NCBI GenBank assembly: GCA_963734435.1
Contig: CAVTHA010000010.1
Coordinates: 372,001 to 436,000, forward strand
Length of the DNA stretch: 64,000 nt
Direction of reading: 5' to 3'
Source: Bog-756 sp963734435
Lineage (GTDB): Bacteria; Actinomycetota; Acidimicrobiia; Acidimicrobiales; RAAP-2
Shown: positions 56,425-64,000 of the stretch, piece after piece
How positions within the stretch are numbered: position 1 is the stretch's first letter
Layout: each line of letters begins with the position of its first letter
Position numbers and translations under genes: made by a program
The notes under the pieces: generated by a model
What the model saw: the letters and a program-made list of their open reading frames with translations, nothing else
The model's database searches: none
What the model was told of the DNA's origin: nothing

Positions 56425-57175
56425 GTGATTCGCCCCACACTCACCATCGGACAGCTCGCCGCCTACGTAGGCGTCACCACGCCGAGCCATTCGGCACTAT
56501 CACGCGCAAGGCCTGCTGCCAGAGCCCGCCCGGGATGCCTCCGGCTACCGTCGGTACGACGCCAAGGCGGTGGTCGACCTGGTCCGCGTCAAGACCCTGG
56601 CCGATGCAGGCGTGCCACTCGCCCGTATCGGCCATCTCCTGTCCGCCACACCGGACGAGTTCGCTTCAGCCGTGGCCACGATCGATCGCACCTTGGCGAA
56701 CAAGATCGGGGATCTGCAAGATCACCGAGCTCGCCTCGCCGACCTCACCCACGGCGAACGCCTGTTCCTGCCGAGTGACGTCGTCGACATCCTGGATGAG
56801 ATGCGAACCATGGGAGTCAGCGAACGAACGGTGCAGATCGAACGCGACGGGTGGATCCTGGCCGCCGCCATTTCCCCGGAGCTCGTTCCCGGATGGACCG
56901 AACAGAAAATGCAAGCCCTCGAGGATCCGGACTTCCGACGTCTCTACCTGGCGTGTGACGAAGCCCTGGACTGGGATCCGGACGATCCCCGGCTCCCCGA
57001 GCTGGCGGCCCGGATGGCCGACTGGTCGGCCGACCATCCTCACTCCGGGGACAGTACGGAGCCCGACGATGACACCCTTGCCATGGTCGTCCAGCTCATG
57101 ACGGCCGACGTCGCCGCCTCGTCACCGGCCTGGGAGCGACTCGGCAGTATGGTCCCCAAACGGATCGACCCGTAG
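56425..57175 (+). CDS. MerR-family regulator, one extra C near 56482
   Basis: About 250-aa MerR-type regulator. GTG 56425 gives LTIGQLAAYVGVTT; removing one C near 56482 continues RAIRHYHAQGLLPEPARDASGYRRYD, the MerR winged helix (split here over the wing), then VVDLVRVKTLADAGVPLARIG. The C-terminal 150 residues (ALEDPDFRRLYLACDEALDW) form an effector domain of unknown ligand. It follows the DrrAB-like exporter by 60 bp and probably controls it, for example by responding to the exported drug. Confidence 0.78.
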
Positions 57176-57188
57176 GACCGGGTTCGAT

Positions 57189-58172
57189 TCACGTGGTGTC
57201 CACAGCTCTCGATGAAGCCGACGCGGCCGCCTCCAGGTAGGGCCACGCCACGTCGGGGGGGAGCCCGCCGACCAGTGGCTGCAGGCCGAGAGGATGGCCC
57301 CGCCGAACGAGAGCGAGGGCCTCGTCGGGCGTCAGGATCTGGTAGGCGCCCCGCTCGGCGGCGAGCTCGTGGACCGTGCTGGCCGTCGACACCGACGCCG
57401 TCCCGCGCCGATGCGCGTTCCAAGCGGCATAGCTGGCCGCGTCGGCCAGGAGGTACTCGCCGATCTCTGCCCACGCCCGCTCGGGATCGACGGCGACGAA
57501 GACAGTGAGGGGGACGCCAGCAGGAGGGAAGGTGCAGCCTGGACACTGCACACCCGCGGATCGGCCCTCGGCCCGGTAGGCCTCCTCAAGGCTCGAGTCG
57601 TGGGTCTCGGCCAGGAAGTACATGCCGAGCCTGCCCGCTCGCCGGGCGGCGGCCTCGGTCCCGCCTCCATAGGCCAGCACCGGTCCCCCTGGGGTGAAGG
57701 GAAGCGGCGTGACTCTGGCCGAGCCCCCGTCAACCTGCACCTCTTCGCCGGCCCAAAGGCGTCGAAGGATCCGGATCCGCCCTTCGACCATCTCGCCTCG
57801 TCGCCGCGGCTCCACGGCGAACATGGCGAACTCTTCGGATCGGTAGCCGATTCCGACCACGTACGAGACACGGCCCTTGCTGATCAGGTCGACGACGGCC
57901 AGGTCCTCGGCCAGTTTCACTGGCTCGTGGAAGGCCAGCAACAGGGCGGCCACCGTGATGGGGAGCCGCTCGGTGCGCGCGGCGATGGCCGCCGCCATCG
58001 GGATGGGCGAGGGCAGATATCCGTCCTCGACCCCATGGTGCTGAGAGAGCACCGCGGCGGCGGCGCCGTGGTCCTCGGCCCATGCGCACATATCGATGGC
58101 CGCCGCATAGAGCTCAGCCCGACGACTCGGGTCCGCCGTGGCGGATCGCATGGCGAATCGCATGGTGTACAT
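57189..58172 (-). CDS. LLM-class flavin/F420-dependent oxidoreductase
   Basis: 327-aa luciferase-like protein, intact. VLSQHHGVEDGYLPSPIPMAA near residue 44 is the alkanal-monooxygenase-like active-site strand. RLPITVAALLLAFHEP and KGRVSYVVGIGYRSEEFAMF follow. FMN is as likely as F420 here. ATG 58172 lies about 9 nt after a TAGGAC box on the minus strand. It ends 13 bp from the MerR stop, convergent. Confidence 0.83.
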   Translation of the reverse strand: MYTMRFAMRSATADPSRRAELYAAAIDMCAWAEDHGAAAAVLSQHHGVEDGYLPSPIPMAAAIAARTERLPITVAALLLAFHEPVKLAEDLAVVDLISKGRVSYVVGIGYRSEEFAMFAVEPRRRGEMVEGRIRILRRLWAGEEVQVDGGSARVTPLPFTPGGPVLAYGGGTEAAARRAGRLGMYFLAETHDSSLEEAYRAEGRSAGVQCPGCTFPPAGVPLTVFVAVDPERAWAEIGEYLLADAASYAAWNAHRRGTASVSTASTVHELAAERGAYQILTPDEALALVRRGHPLGLQPLVGGLPPDVAWPYLEAAASASSRAVDTT

Positions 58173-58292
58173 GTCACTGTCCTAGTCCACCGGGCAGGCG
58201 GAAGCTCCTTTTGAGAAGTCATGCTCCCGGGCAGGTTCGACGCTCGGCCATGTCGATGGCACATGCCGAGAGCATGCGTCAGACTTGAACTG

Positions 58293-59102
58293 ATGGCCCT
58301 CTTCGCAGTCCAATGGGCGACGATCGCTTCCTTGGCCACCGCGGCCGGCACGCTCGTGTTGGCTATCGCCACCTTCACCGCGGTGCGATCGTCCAACCGA
58401 TCGGCGCGCATAGCGGAGGTGGCGCTGCAGGAACAACGACGACCTCTCCTCGCTGCGTCCCGCCTGGACGATCCCGTCCAGAAGATCATGTTCCTCGAGA
58501 GGAATTGGGTAAATGCCTCAGGTGGGCGCGGCGTCGTGGAGCACAACGACGGCATCGTGTACCTCGCCATCAGCTTGAGAAACGTGGGCAGCGGAATCGC
58601 CGTCTGTCAGGGTTGGGCGGTGATACCAGAGTCGACTTCATCCTTGAGCTATCCCACTCACACCCCGGTCGAGGAGTTCCACCTTCAGTCGCGGGATCTG
58701 TACGTCCCCGCCGGTGATATCGGCATGTGGCAGGGAGCCCTTCGCAACCCGGACGATCCGCTTCGCGTGCGCACTGTTGACGCGATCGAGACGGGCCAGC
58801 CGATCACGGTGGAGCTGCTCTATTCCGACCAGGTCGGTCGCCAGCGGACGATCTCCCGGTTCGGACTGATCCCCGCGAACGACACGTGGCTCGCCAGCCT
58901 GAGCCGACACTGGTATCTCGATTGGGACGGCCCCCGCCCCGAGAGCCTCACGCTGGCGGCGGCCCAGGCGGTGCTCCACGACCATGAGGCGGCTACCGAG
59001 AGGCGGGCAGCACCGGAAAGCGAGCCCGCCGTTGCGAACACCGGCAGCCCAGAAGATGCTCAGGGCGAGCAGCTGAGCCGTGGAACCGAACCCGCGACGT
59101 GA
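58293..59102 (+). CDS. Hypothetical membrane-anchored protein
   Basis: 269-aa protein from ATG 58293. One N-terminal hydrophobic segment, WATIASLATAAGTLVLAIAT, is followed by a short basic/acidic coiled region (SNRSARIAEVALQEQRRP) and a soluble domain of about 170 aa with IVYLAISLRNVGSGIAVCQG and a Trp-rich end (RHWYLDWDG). The layout resembles small uncharacterised DUF-type proteins with one membrane anchor. The acidic tail is probably disordered. I do not recognise a family. Confidence 0.6.
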   Translation: MALFAVQWATIASLATAAGTLVLAIATFTAVRSSNRSARIAEVALQEQRRPLLAASRLDDPVQKIMFLERNWVNASGGRGVVEHNDGIVYLAISLRNVGSGIAVCQGWAVIPESTSSLSYPTHTPVEEFHLQSRDLYVPAGDIGMWQGALRNPDDPLRVRTVDAIETGQPITVELLYSDQVGRQRTISRFGLIPANDTWLASLSRHWYLDWDGPRPESLTLAAAQAVLHDHEAATERRAAPESEPAVANTGSPEDAQGEQLSRGTEPAT

Positions 59103-59177
59103 ACAGGTGTGTTGCTCGACCCTCGGATCCGAGCCATCTACGGAGAACTGCTCGCTCGCGGGGAACCCAGCTGCTGG

Positions 59178-60236
59178 TCACCGGCTCGGGAGCGATCGCG
59201 GTAGCCCGAACCATGGGAGCACACTGTTCTCGAAGCGGGTCATGGCGCAGATCCGGTCGCCGGTGAGGGCGAGGACGAAGAGGCCCACCCCGTGGCTGAT
59301 GCCGTCAGGGGCGCGCACGTATGCTCCGAACGCCGGCTGACCGTTGGCTCGCGTCGGCACGAGGTCGAACCTCCGGCCCGAGCCGAAGATGCTGGCGCAG
59401 AAGCGGGCCACGGCGTCTCGGCCCTCGTATTCGAAGGGCATCGGCGGCATCGACATGAAGACGTCGTCGGTCAGAAGGGCCACCAGCGCGTCGAGATCGG
59501 CGGACTCCCATGCGCTGACGAACTTCCCCACGATCGCATCCTCCGAGCGTGAGTCGGGGGCGGGAGGCGGTTCGAGGGCGGCGGCCGGCGGCCATCGTCG
59601 CTGCAGGCTGGCGCGCGCCCGCTTGAGCGCGCTGTTGACCGATTCGACGGTCGAGCCCAGCATGTCGGCCACCTCGCTCGCCTGGAATCCGAGGACGTCG
59701 CGCAAGACAAGCACGGCGAGCTGGCGTGGCGGCAGGACCTGAAGGGCGGTCACGAAGGCCAGGGAGATCGATTCGGTCTGCTCGTAGCGGGCCTCCGGGC
59801 CGAGCGGCACGTCGATGGCACCCTCGAGGAGGGCGTCGGGATACGGCTCGAGCCAGAGGACTTCGCCGAGCCGGGTCGGCTCGGGCGGTTCAACCTTGGG
59901 CACGTCCCACTCCTTGGCCGGGCGTCGGCTGGCCGACCGACGCGCGTTGAGGCACCGGTTGGTGGCGATCTGGTAGAGCCAGGTGCGAAGCGAGGCGCGT
60001 CCCTCGAAGCCTCCGAAGCCCTGCCAGGCGGCCAGCAGCGTCTCTTGGAGGGCGTCCTCGGCATCCTGGAAGGATCCGAGCATCCGGTAGCAGTGCACCT
60101 GGAGCTCGCGGCGGTGCGGCTCGGTCAGCTGGCGGAACGCATCGCCGTCCCCGGCCCGCGCCTTCGAGATCAAGTCGGCTGTCACCACTGTCACCGCCTC
60201 CCTCTTCCCGTCGCCTTGTCGCACTTCCATCCTCAT
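59178..60236 (-). CDS. ECF sigma factor with SnoaL-like domain (SigG/TIGR02960 type)
   Basis: 352-aa sigma factor. The start is chosen at ATG 60236, with ATG 60230 or GTG codons just inside as alternatives. Region 2: CYRMLGSFQDAEDALQETLL; region 4: LPPRQLAVLVLRD and FQASEVADMLGSTVESVNSAL. A SnoaL-like tail from about residue 225 (FVSAWESADLDALVALLTDD) replaces an anti-sigma factor. It differs from the ECF41 protein at 17429 in lacking its linker motifs. It is divergent from the RibD-type reductase; that gene and its own could be its targets, but I found no obvious matching promoter pair. Confidence 0.87.
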   Translation of the reverse strand: MRMEVRQGDGKREAVTVVTADLISKARAGDGDAFRQLTEPHRRELQVHCYRMLGSFQDAEDALQETLLAAWQGFGGFEGRASLRTWLYQIATNRCLNARRSASRRPAKEWDVPKVEPPEPTRLGEVLWLEPYPDALLEGAIDVPLGPEARYEQTESISLAFVTALQVLPPRQLAVLVLRDVLGFQASEVADMLGSTVESVNSALKRARASLQRRWPPAAALEPPPAPDSRSEDAIVGKFVSAWESADLDALVALLTDDVFMSMPPMPFEYEGRDAVARFCASIFGSGRRFDLVPTRANGQPAFGAYVRAPDGISHGVGLFVLALTGDRICAMTRFENSVLPWFGLPRSLPSR

Positions 60237-60344
60237 ATAGACACCGGCCGAGGGGCGAACTGGGCGGTCGGTGGGCGCCCAATTTCCGATGTCGCGGTGT
60301 CTACACCAGTGGTAACTGACAACGCCAACGAAAGGAGAACCGAA

Positions 60345-60930
60345 ATGGGAAAGATCGTGGTCAGCACGAACGTCTCGCTCGACGGAGTCGTCCAGGACCC
60401 GGACGGTCAGGAGGGCTTCAGGCTCGGCGGCTGGTTCGGCCAGTTCGGGGGCAAGGACCTCGAAGCGTGGGCCAAGGTCGAGATCCGACGAGGCGCTGCA
60501 GCACCGAGGCCCTGCTGCTGGGTCGGCGGAGCGACGAGTGGTTCGCCACGCGGTGGCTGTCTCGGACGTGGCGAGTGGGCGGACAGGTTGAACAGCCTGC
60601 CCAAGTACGTCGTGTCCTCGACCCTCGAAGGATCCCAAATGGACCAACGTCGACGGTGCTCAAGGGCGACGTGGTCAACGAGGTCTCCAAGCTGAAGCAG
60701 GAGCTGGACGGTGACATCGTCGTCTACGCCAGCTATCAGCTCGGGCGCACGCTGATCGAGCACGACCTGGTCGACGAGTTGCGGCTGGTCGTCTTCCCGG
60801 TCGTGCTCGGGGCCGGCGAGCGCCTCTTCGGCGAGACCAGCGACAAGACACCCATGCGCCTCGTCGACACCCAGACCATCGGTGACGGCCTCGCCGTTCG
60901 CTCACCTACGAGGTCGTCCGAGACGCCTGA
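60345..60930 (+). CDS. RibD-type (dihydrofolate reductase-like) reductase, many indels
   Basis: About 190-aa protein of the RibD C-terminal/YyaP family. GAAAGGAGAACC precedes ATG 60345. IVVSTNVSLDGVVQDPDG is the NADPH-site start. Later segments are in other frames: TEALLLGRRSDEWFATRW, GEWADRLNSLPKYVVSSTLE, VVYASYQLGRTLIEHDLVDE and LRLVVFPVVLGAGERLFGE. The ending needs two G deletions near 60905 to read LTYEVVRDA. At least five indels, so either decayed or badly sequenced. Often under ECF-sigma control beside SnoaL-tailed sigma genes. Confidence 0.68.
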
Positions 60931-61036
60931 CTAGCCGGCCTGAGCTCCGGATAGCACCGGCCGACTTCAGCTTCCGATCGAGGTCGGCCTGGTGCGATGC
61001 GGTGACACGAAAGAGAGCACGAGCAAGTCCGAGGAG

Positions 61037-61344
61037 ATGAAAGTGACCACGATCGCTTCACCTCAGCAAAGCCGTCGAAAGGCCTCATCGACGGGCCAGG
61101 GGATGACCGTACTGCTCACCGCGGTCGCCCATTTTCATGGTGACCCTCGACGCGCTCGTCGTTGTGACGGCGCCTGCCGTCGATTCACAAGACCTTCGGC
61201 GGCGGCACGGCGACCCTGCAGTGGACGGTAAGTGCATACACCATCGCGTTCGGGGCTGGCATCCTGACAGCAGCGGCCATCGGAGACCGGCTCGGTCGGC
61301 GCCGGGTCTACGTGGTCGGATTGGCCCTCTTCACGGCGGCGTCC
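61037..61344 (+). pseudogene. Truncated MFS transporter (first ~100 aa)
   Basis: GAGGAG precedes ATG 61037. The first helix region breaks at a T4 run (61134), after which MVTLDALVVVTA appears; a second shift restores HKTFGGGTATLQWTVSAYTI and GDRLGRRRVYVVGLALFTAAS, the DHA2-type MFS N-terminus with motif A. Homology stops at about 61344. What follows (61345-61633) has a short unrelated frame (RQTFIVPEHAARGQLDAH) and no recognisable gene. A deletion remnant. Confidence 0.7.
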
Positions 61345-61633
61345 AGGTCGAGTCGAAGGACGAGGTCATCGGGGAGTTGGCATGGATTGGTCCACGTGTC
61401 CTAGCGAGGGCGCCTCGACAACTGGAAGCCGTGAAGCGGCAAACGTTCATTGTCCCGGAACATGCCGCTCGGGGACAGCTCGATGCGCACAGCGTCTGCC
61501 TGTGAAGCCAGCCCCCGGTGATGACCGAGTTCCCCGCCTGGACTTCGTTCTCAACAACTCAGTCATCCTCAGCGCCCGTAGAGTCCGAGAGTGCCGGCTC
61601 GACCGAGCCGGCACTCCCCGAGCGGACGAGGAC

Positions 61634-62083
61634 TTATCCTGCGGCAGGCGCAGTCTGGGTCGATGTGTCGGGTCCCACATCACCACCGGCGGAGACAACT
61701 GCCAGTCGGTCGAGGTAGTGGTCCCAGCCGTGAGTGTGGTCGGCCACGGCGTCATCGGGCAGACCCCGGTGCACGAGGCGCACCCTGGTCTTGTCGCCGT
61801 CAGGGATCAGCGTGATCTCCACCTCGGTCGAGCCGGCGGGTATGGGGTGATCGGGCTCGTCCCATCCGAAGGTGAACACCACCTTGCGGTCGGGCACCAC
61901 CTCCACGAATTCGCCCGCCGCCGGGTGCTTCCCCTGCGCCAGCACTCGATAGGTGCCGCCGACCCGCGGATCTAGTTCGGCCTCGGTGCCCATCCACAGG
62001 ACGTGCCGGGCCGGATCGGTGAGGAAGGGAAAGATCGTGGTGGGACTGGCGTCCATCACGATCTCCCGAGTCAGTTCAGCCAT
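61634..62083 (-). CDS. SRPBCC/AHSA1-family protein
   Basis: 149-aa START-like lipid-pocket protein of the Aha1-type group. TREIVMDASPTTIFPFLTDP, MGTEAELDPRVGGTYRVLAQG and GDKTRVRLVHRGLPDDAVADH are typical, and GWDHYLDRLAVV ends the long helix. ATG 62083 overlaps the ArsR stop by 8 bp, so they are translationally coupled. The family often sits with an ArsR regulator; ligand unknown. Confidence 0.87.
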   Translation of the reverse strand: MAELTREIVMDASPTTIFPFLTDPARHVLWMGTEAELDPRVGGTYRVLAQGKHPAAGEFVEVVPDRKVVFTFGWDEPDHPIPAGSTEVEITLIPDGDKTRVRLVHRGLPDDAVADHTHGWDHYLDRLAVVSAGGDVGPDTSTQTAPAAG

Positions 62084-62405
62084 CGGTAGTTCCTTTCTCT
62101 CGTTCGGCCGACTCGGCCAGGTGCTGCAGACGTTGGAGACCGCCGGTCCAGTACTCGTCGAGGAACTGGCGGAGGCAGTCCATCTGGGCGTGATTGGCCC
62201 GGTAGAGGCGACGGGTTCCGTCCCGCCGTTCGATGAGCAGTGCGGCCTCCCGCAGGACGCCGAGGTGTTGGGAGACGGCCGACCGGGTGACATCGTCGAA
62301 CCGGGCTGCGATCTGGGCTGCCGGGAGCTCTTCGGTCCACACCAGTTTGAGGATCTCCCGACGGCGGGGTTCGGCCAAGGCCCTGAATGCGGTGTCCACG
62401 GCCAC
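62076..62405 (-). CDS. ArsR-family regulator (coupled to SRPBCC)
   Basis: 109-aa winged-helix regulator. FRALAEPRRREILKLVWTEE, AAQIAARFDDVTRSAVSQHL and LLIERRDGTRRLYRAN are the helix and wing. No cysteine metal site is visible, as in the SdpR/ArsR-type that pairs with AHSA1 proteins. A palindrome CTTACGTAAG begins 15 bp upstream of its start. Divergent from a second ArsR/SRPBCC pair in the reverse gene order. Confidence 0.87.
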   Translation of the reverse strand: MAVDTAFRALAEPRRREILKLVWTEELPAAQIAARFDDVTRSAVSQHLGVLREAALLIERRDGTRRLYRANHAQMDCLRQFLDEYWTGGLQRLQHLAESAEREKGTTDG

Positions 62406-62409
62406 AACA

Positions 62410-62443
62410 TTAGTGGTTGCTTACGTAAGTGTCAACTAACTAA
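62410..62443 (-). promoter_or_regulatory. Operator of the leftward ArsR/SRPBCC operon
   Basis: CTTACGTAAG (62420-62429) is a perfect palindrome, flanked by TTAGT (62410-62414) and ACTAACTAA ending at 62443. It is AT-rich against the local GC background, just upstream of the ArsR start, consistent with autoregulation. Confidence 0.5.
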
Positions 62444-62558
62444 TCAGCGGCCAAGGTCACGCCGGCCGAACAAGCAAACGGACCGCGGGGGATCGACGAT
62501 GAGGACAAGGACGATGGGTGCCAGGCCAGCGCGTCCAGGGAACCGGCGCGGGAGCAGC

Positions 62559-62614
62559 AACTGCAAGTATTGGTTGCACATCTGCTCTAAAACGTGCTAC
62601 TGTAGGTTGCAGTT
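62559..62614 (+). promoter_or_regulatory. Promoter and operator of the rightward SRPBCC/ArsR operon
   Basis: AACTGCAA (62559-62566) and its inverse TTGCAGTT (62607-62614) flank a promoter: TTGCAC (62574-62579), 18 nt, TACTGT (62598-62603). GGTTGCA also occurs twice (62572 and 62605). These are plausible ArsR half-sites, different from those of the leftward operon. Confidence 0.5.
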
Positions 62615-62632
62615 CGAGCGTGGGAGTGAGCG

Positions 62633-63156
62633 ATGACCCACGTGCGACGCCAACTGGCGGGCACCCGCGACCGGCGACAACCGTCGCGCTCAGGGAGGGA
62701 TCGGATACTGATGGCAGACCTAGTGATTGAGCGGGAGGTTCTGATCGAGGCGTCGGTACAGGTGGTGTGGCACACCATCACCGAGCCTGATCAGATGAGC
62801 CAGTGGTTCGCCGATCGGGTCGAGCTCGTGATCGAACCTGGTGCTCATGGCTTCATGGGGTTCGGTGACCAGGGCGGCCCGGTCGTCGTGGAGACGGTCG
62901 ATCCTCCGACCCGCTTCTCATTCCGCTGGAACCATCCCCGCGGGAAGAAGCGGTGGCCGGCAACTCGATGCTCGTTGAGTTCACGCTGACGCCCGAGGGC
63001 GACGAGCGGACCCGTCTTCGAGTGGCCGAAAGCGGCCACGAACTGCGCGCCTGGCCCGACGCGGAGAAAGAACGCTATGCCGACGAGCACCGGGACGGCT
63101 GGGCCGGGTACCTGGACCGCCTGGCCCAGATGATCGCCAAGGGCCAATTGGGATGA
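62633..63156 (+). CDS. SRPBCC/AHSA1-family protein, frameshift near 62948
   Basis: About 170 aa from ATG 62633 (GGGAG 8 nt upstream), or about 145 aa from ATG 62711. LVIEREVLIEASVQVVWHTI, GFMGFGDQGGPVVVETVDPP and FSFRWNHPRG are in the first frame. One base near 62948 is off, after which AGNSMLVEFTLTPEGDE and RDGWAGYLDRLAQMI follow. The extra 26 N-terminal residues are Arg-rich and unlike the family. It precedes its ArsR partner with a 4-bp overlap. Confidence 0.78.
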
Positions 63157-63503
63157 CGGCGCAGGCCGATGACGAGTTGTGGTCGGCCATCGCCGACCCG
63201 TCTCGTCGCCGGGTCCTCGACCTCCTGGTCAGTAATGCTGATGTCAGTGCCAGCTGGTTGGCCGGCCGGGTGCCGTTCTCCCGCCAAGCCGTCTCCAAAC
63301 ATCTGGTCGTGCTCGAACATGCTGGGCTGATCAGCCGGCGCAAACAGGGTCGGGAGGTTCTCTACCAGGTGGAAGCCGACCGTCTCGACCAGGCAACTCA
63401 GGCCATGGCTGACCTCGCTGCGCAGTGGGACCGGCGGCTCGGCACGATCAAACGGCTTGCCGAGGCAGCGCAGGCAGAAGCCAAAAGGAAGCGAAGGCAC
63501 TAG
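63153..63503 (+). CDS. ArsR-family regulator (second copy)
   Basis: 116-aa winged-helix protein. LWSAIADPSRRRVLDLLVSN, ASWLAGRVPFSRQAVSKHLV and LISRRKQGREVLYQVEAD are the core. ATG overlaps the SRPBCC stop (ATGA). The C-terminus is a basic helix (AQAEAKRKRRH). Compared with the leftward ArsR it is clearly a separate lineage, so the mirrored arrangement is not a recent inverted duplication. Confidence 0.87.
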   Translation: MTAQADDELWSAIADPSRRRVLDLLVSNADVSASWLAGRVPFSRQAVSKHLVVLEHAGLISRRKQGREVLYQVEADRLDQATQAMADLAAQWDRRLGTIKRLAEAAQAEAKRKRRH

Positions 63504-63527
63504 TCCGAACAATATGAGGAGACCGCC

Positions 63528-63632
63528 ATGAAACATGAATCAGCTTGTATTGGCGTGACCCAGCGTGCCGATCATTGGCATAACCGCCGCCGAACTGAAC
63601 GGCGATCAGGGACGGGTTGGCCGTTGAGATGA
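63528..63632 (+). CDS. Short ORF, 34 aa, unknown
   Basis: ATG 63528 has GAGGAG 8 nt upstream and opens a 34-codon frame. Product is MKHESACIGVTQRADHWHNR followed by a basic tail; no known match. It may be the 5' end of a lost gene after the ArsR, as it begins like a full gene but stops early. Confidence 0.3.
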   Translation: MKHESACIGVTQRADHWHNRRRTERRSGTGWPLR

Positions 63633-63661
63633 CATCGGTTATATGTGATGGGCTTTTGCCC

Positions 63662-64000
63662 ATGAGCATCGAGCGTTGGCCCAACGAAGACGAGATGGTC
63701 GCCGAGCTTTACGGTGGTGTTTGGGCTGATCCCGAGAGCTGGGCCAAGCGATGCCACCCTGACGGATGCGTCGTCTGCACTTCCGGGCGGCCCTACGGGA
63801 TCATCGGCGAGCTCGGTTACAGCTGGATCACAACCGACCCCGAAGTCGCCGTCTTCGGCTACGTGTGTGTCATCTCCAAGTTGCACGCCGTGGAGCCGTT
63901 CGATCTACCCACCGCCGACCAGGCCACCTTTTGGCGTGAGGCGATGGCCGTCGCGAGGGCTCTTAGCCAGAGGTTGCGTCCAATCAAGATGAACTACGAG
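63662..64000 (+). CDS. HIT-family hydrolase, cut by the window end
   Basis: The frame from ATG 63662 has no stop before the end: 113 residues are visible. It begins MSIERWPNEDEMVAELYGG. DGCVVCTSGRP gives a zinc-like CxxC near residue 40, and AVARALSQRLRPIKMNYE at the end matches the helix just before the HIT motif (LGNxxPHLHTHxxPR) in actinobacterial HIT proteins. The catalytic HxHxH lies beyond the window. Expected role: nucleotidyl hydrolase or transferase. Confidence 0.72.
   Translation, partial: MSIERWPNEDEMVAELYGGVWADPESWAKRCHPDGCVVCTSGRPYGIIGELGYSWITTDPEVAVFGYVCVISKLHAVEPFDLPTADQATFWREAMAVARALSQRLRPIKMNYE

Noticed and set aside
57181..57190. GGTTCGATTC, resembling a tRNA T-loop
   Set aside because: The flanking bases do not pair as a T-stem and no acceptor or anticodon arm is present.
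59178..60236. Second ECF41 system
   Set aside because: The linker and tail motifs differ, and no TGTCACA-n16-CGTC-like promoter was found upstream.
1..64000. CRISPR array, prophage or conjugative element
   Set aside because: No regularly spaced repeats, phage structural genes, integrase or transfer genes were seen; the only mobile gene is IS630.

Overview
The window is high-GC DNA with dense, mostly intact genes. Its families are typical of Actinomycetota: four F420-type luciferase-like (LLM) oxidoreductases, an F420/PPOX protein, SnoaL-tailed ECF sigma factors, HxlR/ArsR/TetR/MerR regulators, and many acyl-CoA dehydrogenases, CoA-transferases and thiolases. Several genes have a TANNNT-like -10 box only 6-10 nt before the start codon, which suggests leaderless mRNAs. 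I read it as a soil or water actinomycete, possibly Acidimicrobiia-like, that degrades steroid- or terpenoid-like compounds. That placement is inference. No tRNA, rRNA or CRISPR array was recognised.

Layout. 0-6.9 kb: ferritin-like diiron protein, YkgJ cysteine-cluster protein, COG4705 membrane protein, O6-alkylguanine methyltransferase, LLM enzyme, EamA exporter, sterol-desaturase-like protein. 7.1-10.8 kb: metal-ion section with an Nramp-related transporter behind a long leader carrying a proline-rich 22-codon ORF, then a divergent ArsR/CDF pair with a palindromic operator. 10.8-16.4 kb: LLM enzyme, small hydrolase and a tightly coupled minus-strand operon (HxlR, acyl-CoA thioesterase, PaaI thioesterase, OsmC, thiolase, hypothetical). 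16.5-18.3 kb: an ECF41-type sigma factor and its carboxymuconolactone-decarboxylase-like partner, divergent, each with a matching sigma promoter. 18.4-20.9 kb: HxlR/MFS drug-efflux pair. 20.9-26.3 kb: large LuxR (LAL) regulator with peroxiredoxin, muconolactone isomerase, DUF3237 and SDR genes. 26.5-29.5 kb: VOC proteins, nitronate monooxygenase, PPOX protein.

29.7-54.3 kb is a catabolic region: TetR, P450 and SDR; an IS630 element; a branched-chain-type ABC importer whose two permeases and two ATPases are each fused; two acyl-CoA dehydrogenases; aldehyde dehydrogenase; VOC; ferredoxin; LLM enzyme; epoxide hydrolase; CaiB/BaiF CoA-transferase; SDR; a second acyl-CoA dehydrogenase pair; a fused zinc-ribbon/OB-thiolase-like protein; and an amidohydrolase. 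A plausible scheme is uptake, P450 or epoxide chemistry, oxidation to acid, CoA activation, beta-oxidation-like desaturation and aldol/thiolytic cleavage.

54.5-64 kb: DrrAB-like ABC exporter with MerR regulator, LLM enzyme, membrane-anchored hypothetical, ECF sigma factor, RibD-type reductase, MFS remnant, two mirror-image ArsR/SRPBCC pairs, and a HIT-family gene cut by the window end.

About fifteen genes are broken by one or more single-base indels, clustered at 37-45 kb and 54.5-63 kb, while reading frames between them are clean. Sequencing or assembly error is the simplest explanation, so gene boundaries there are reconstructions.
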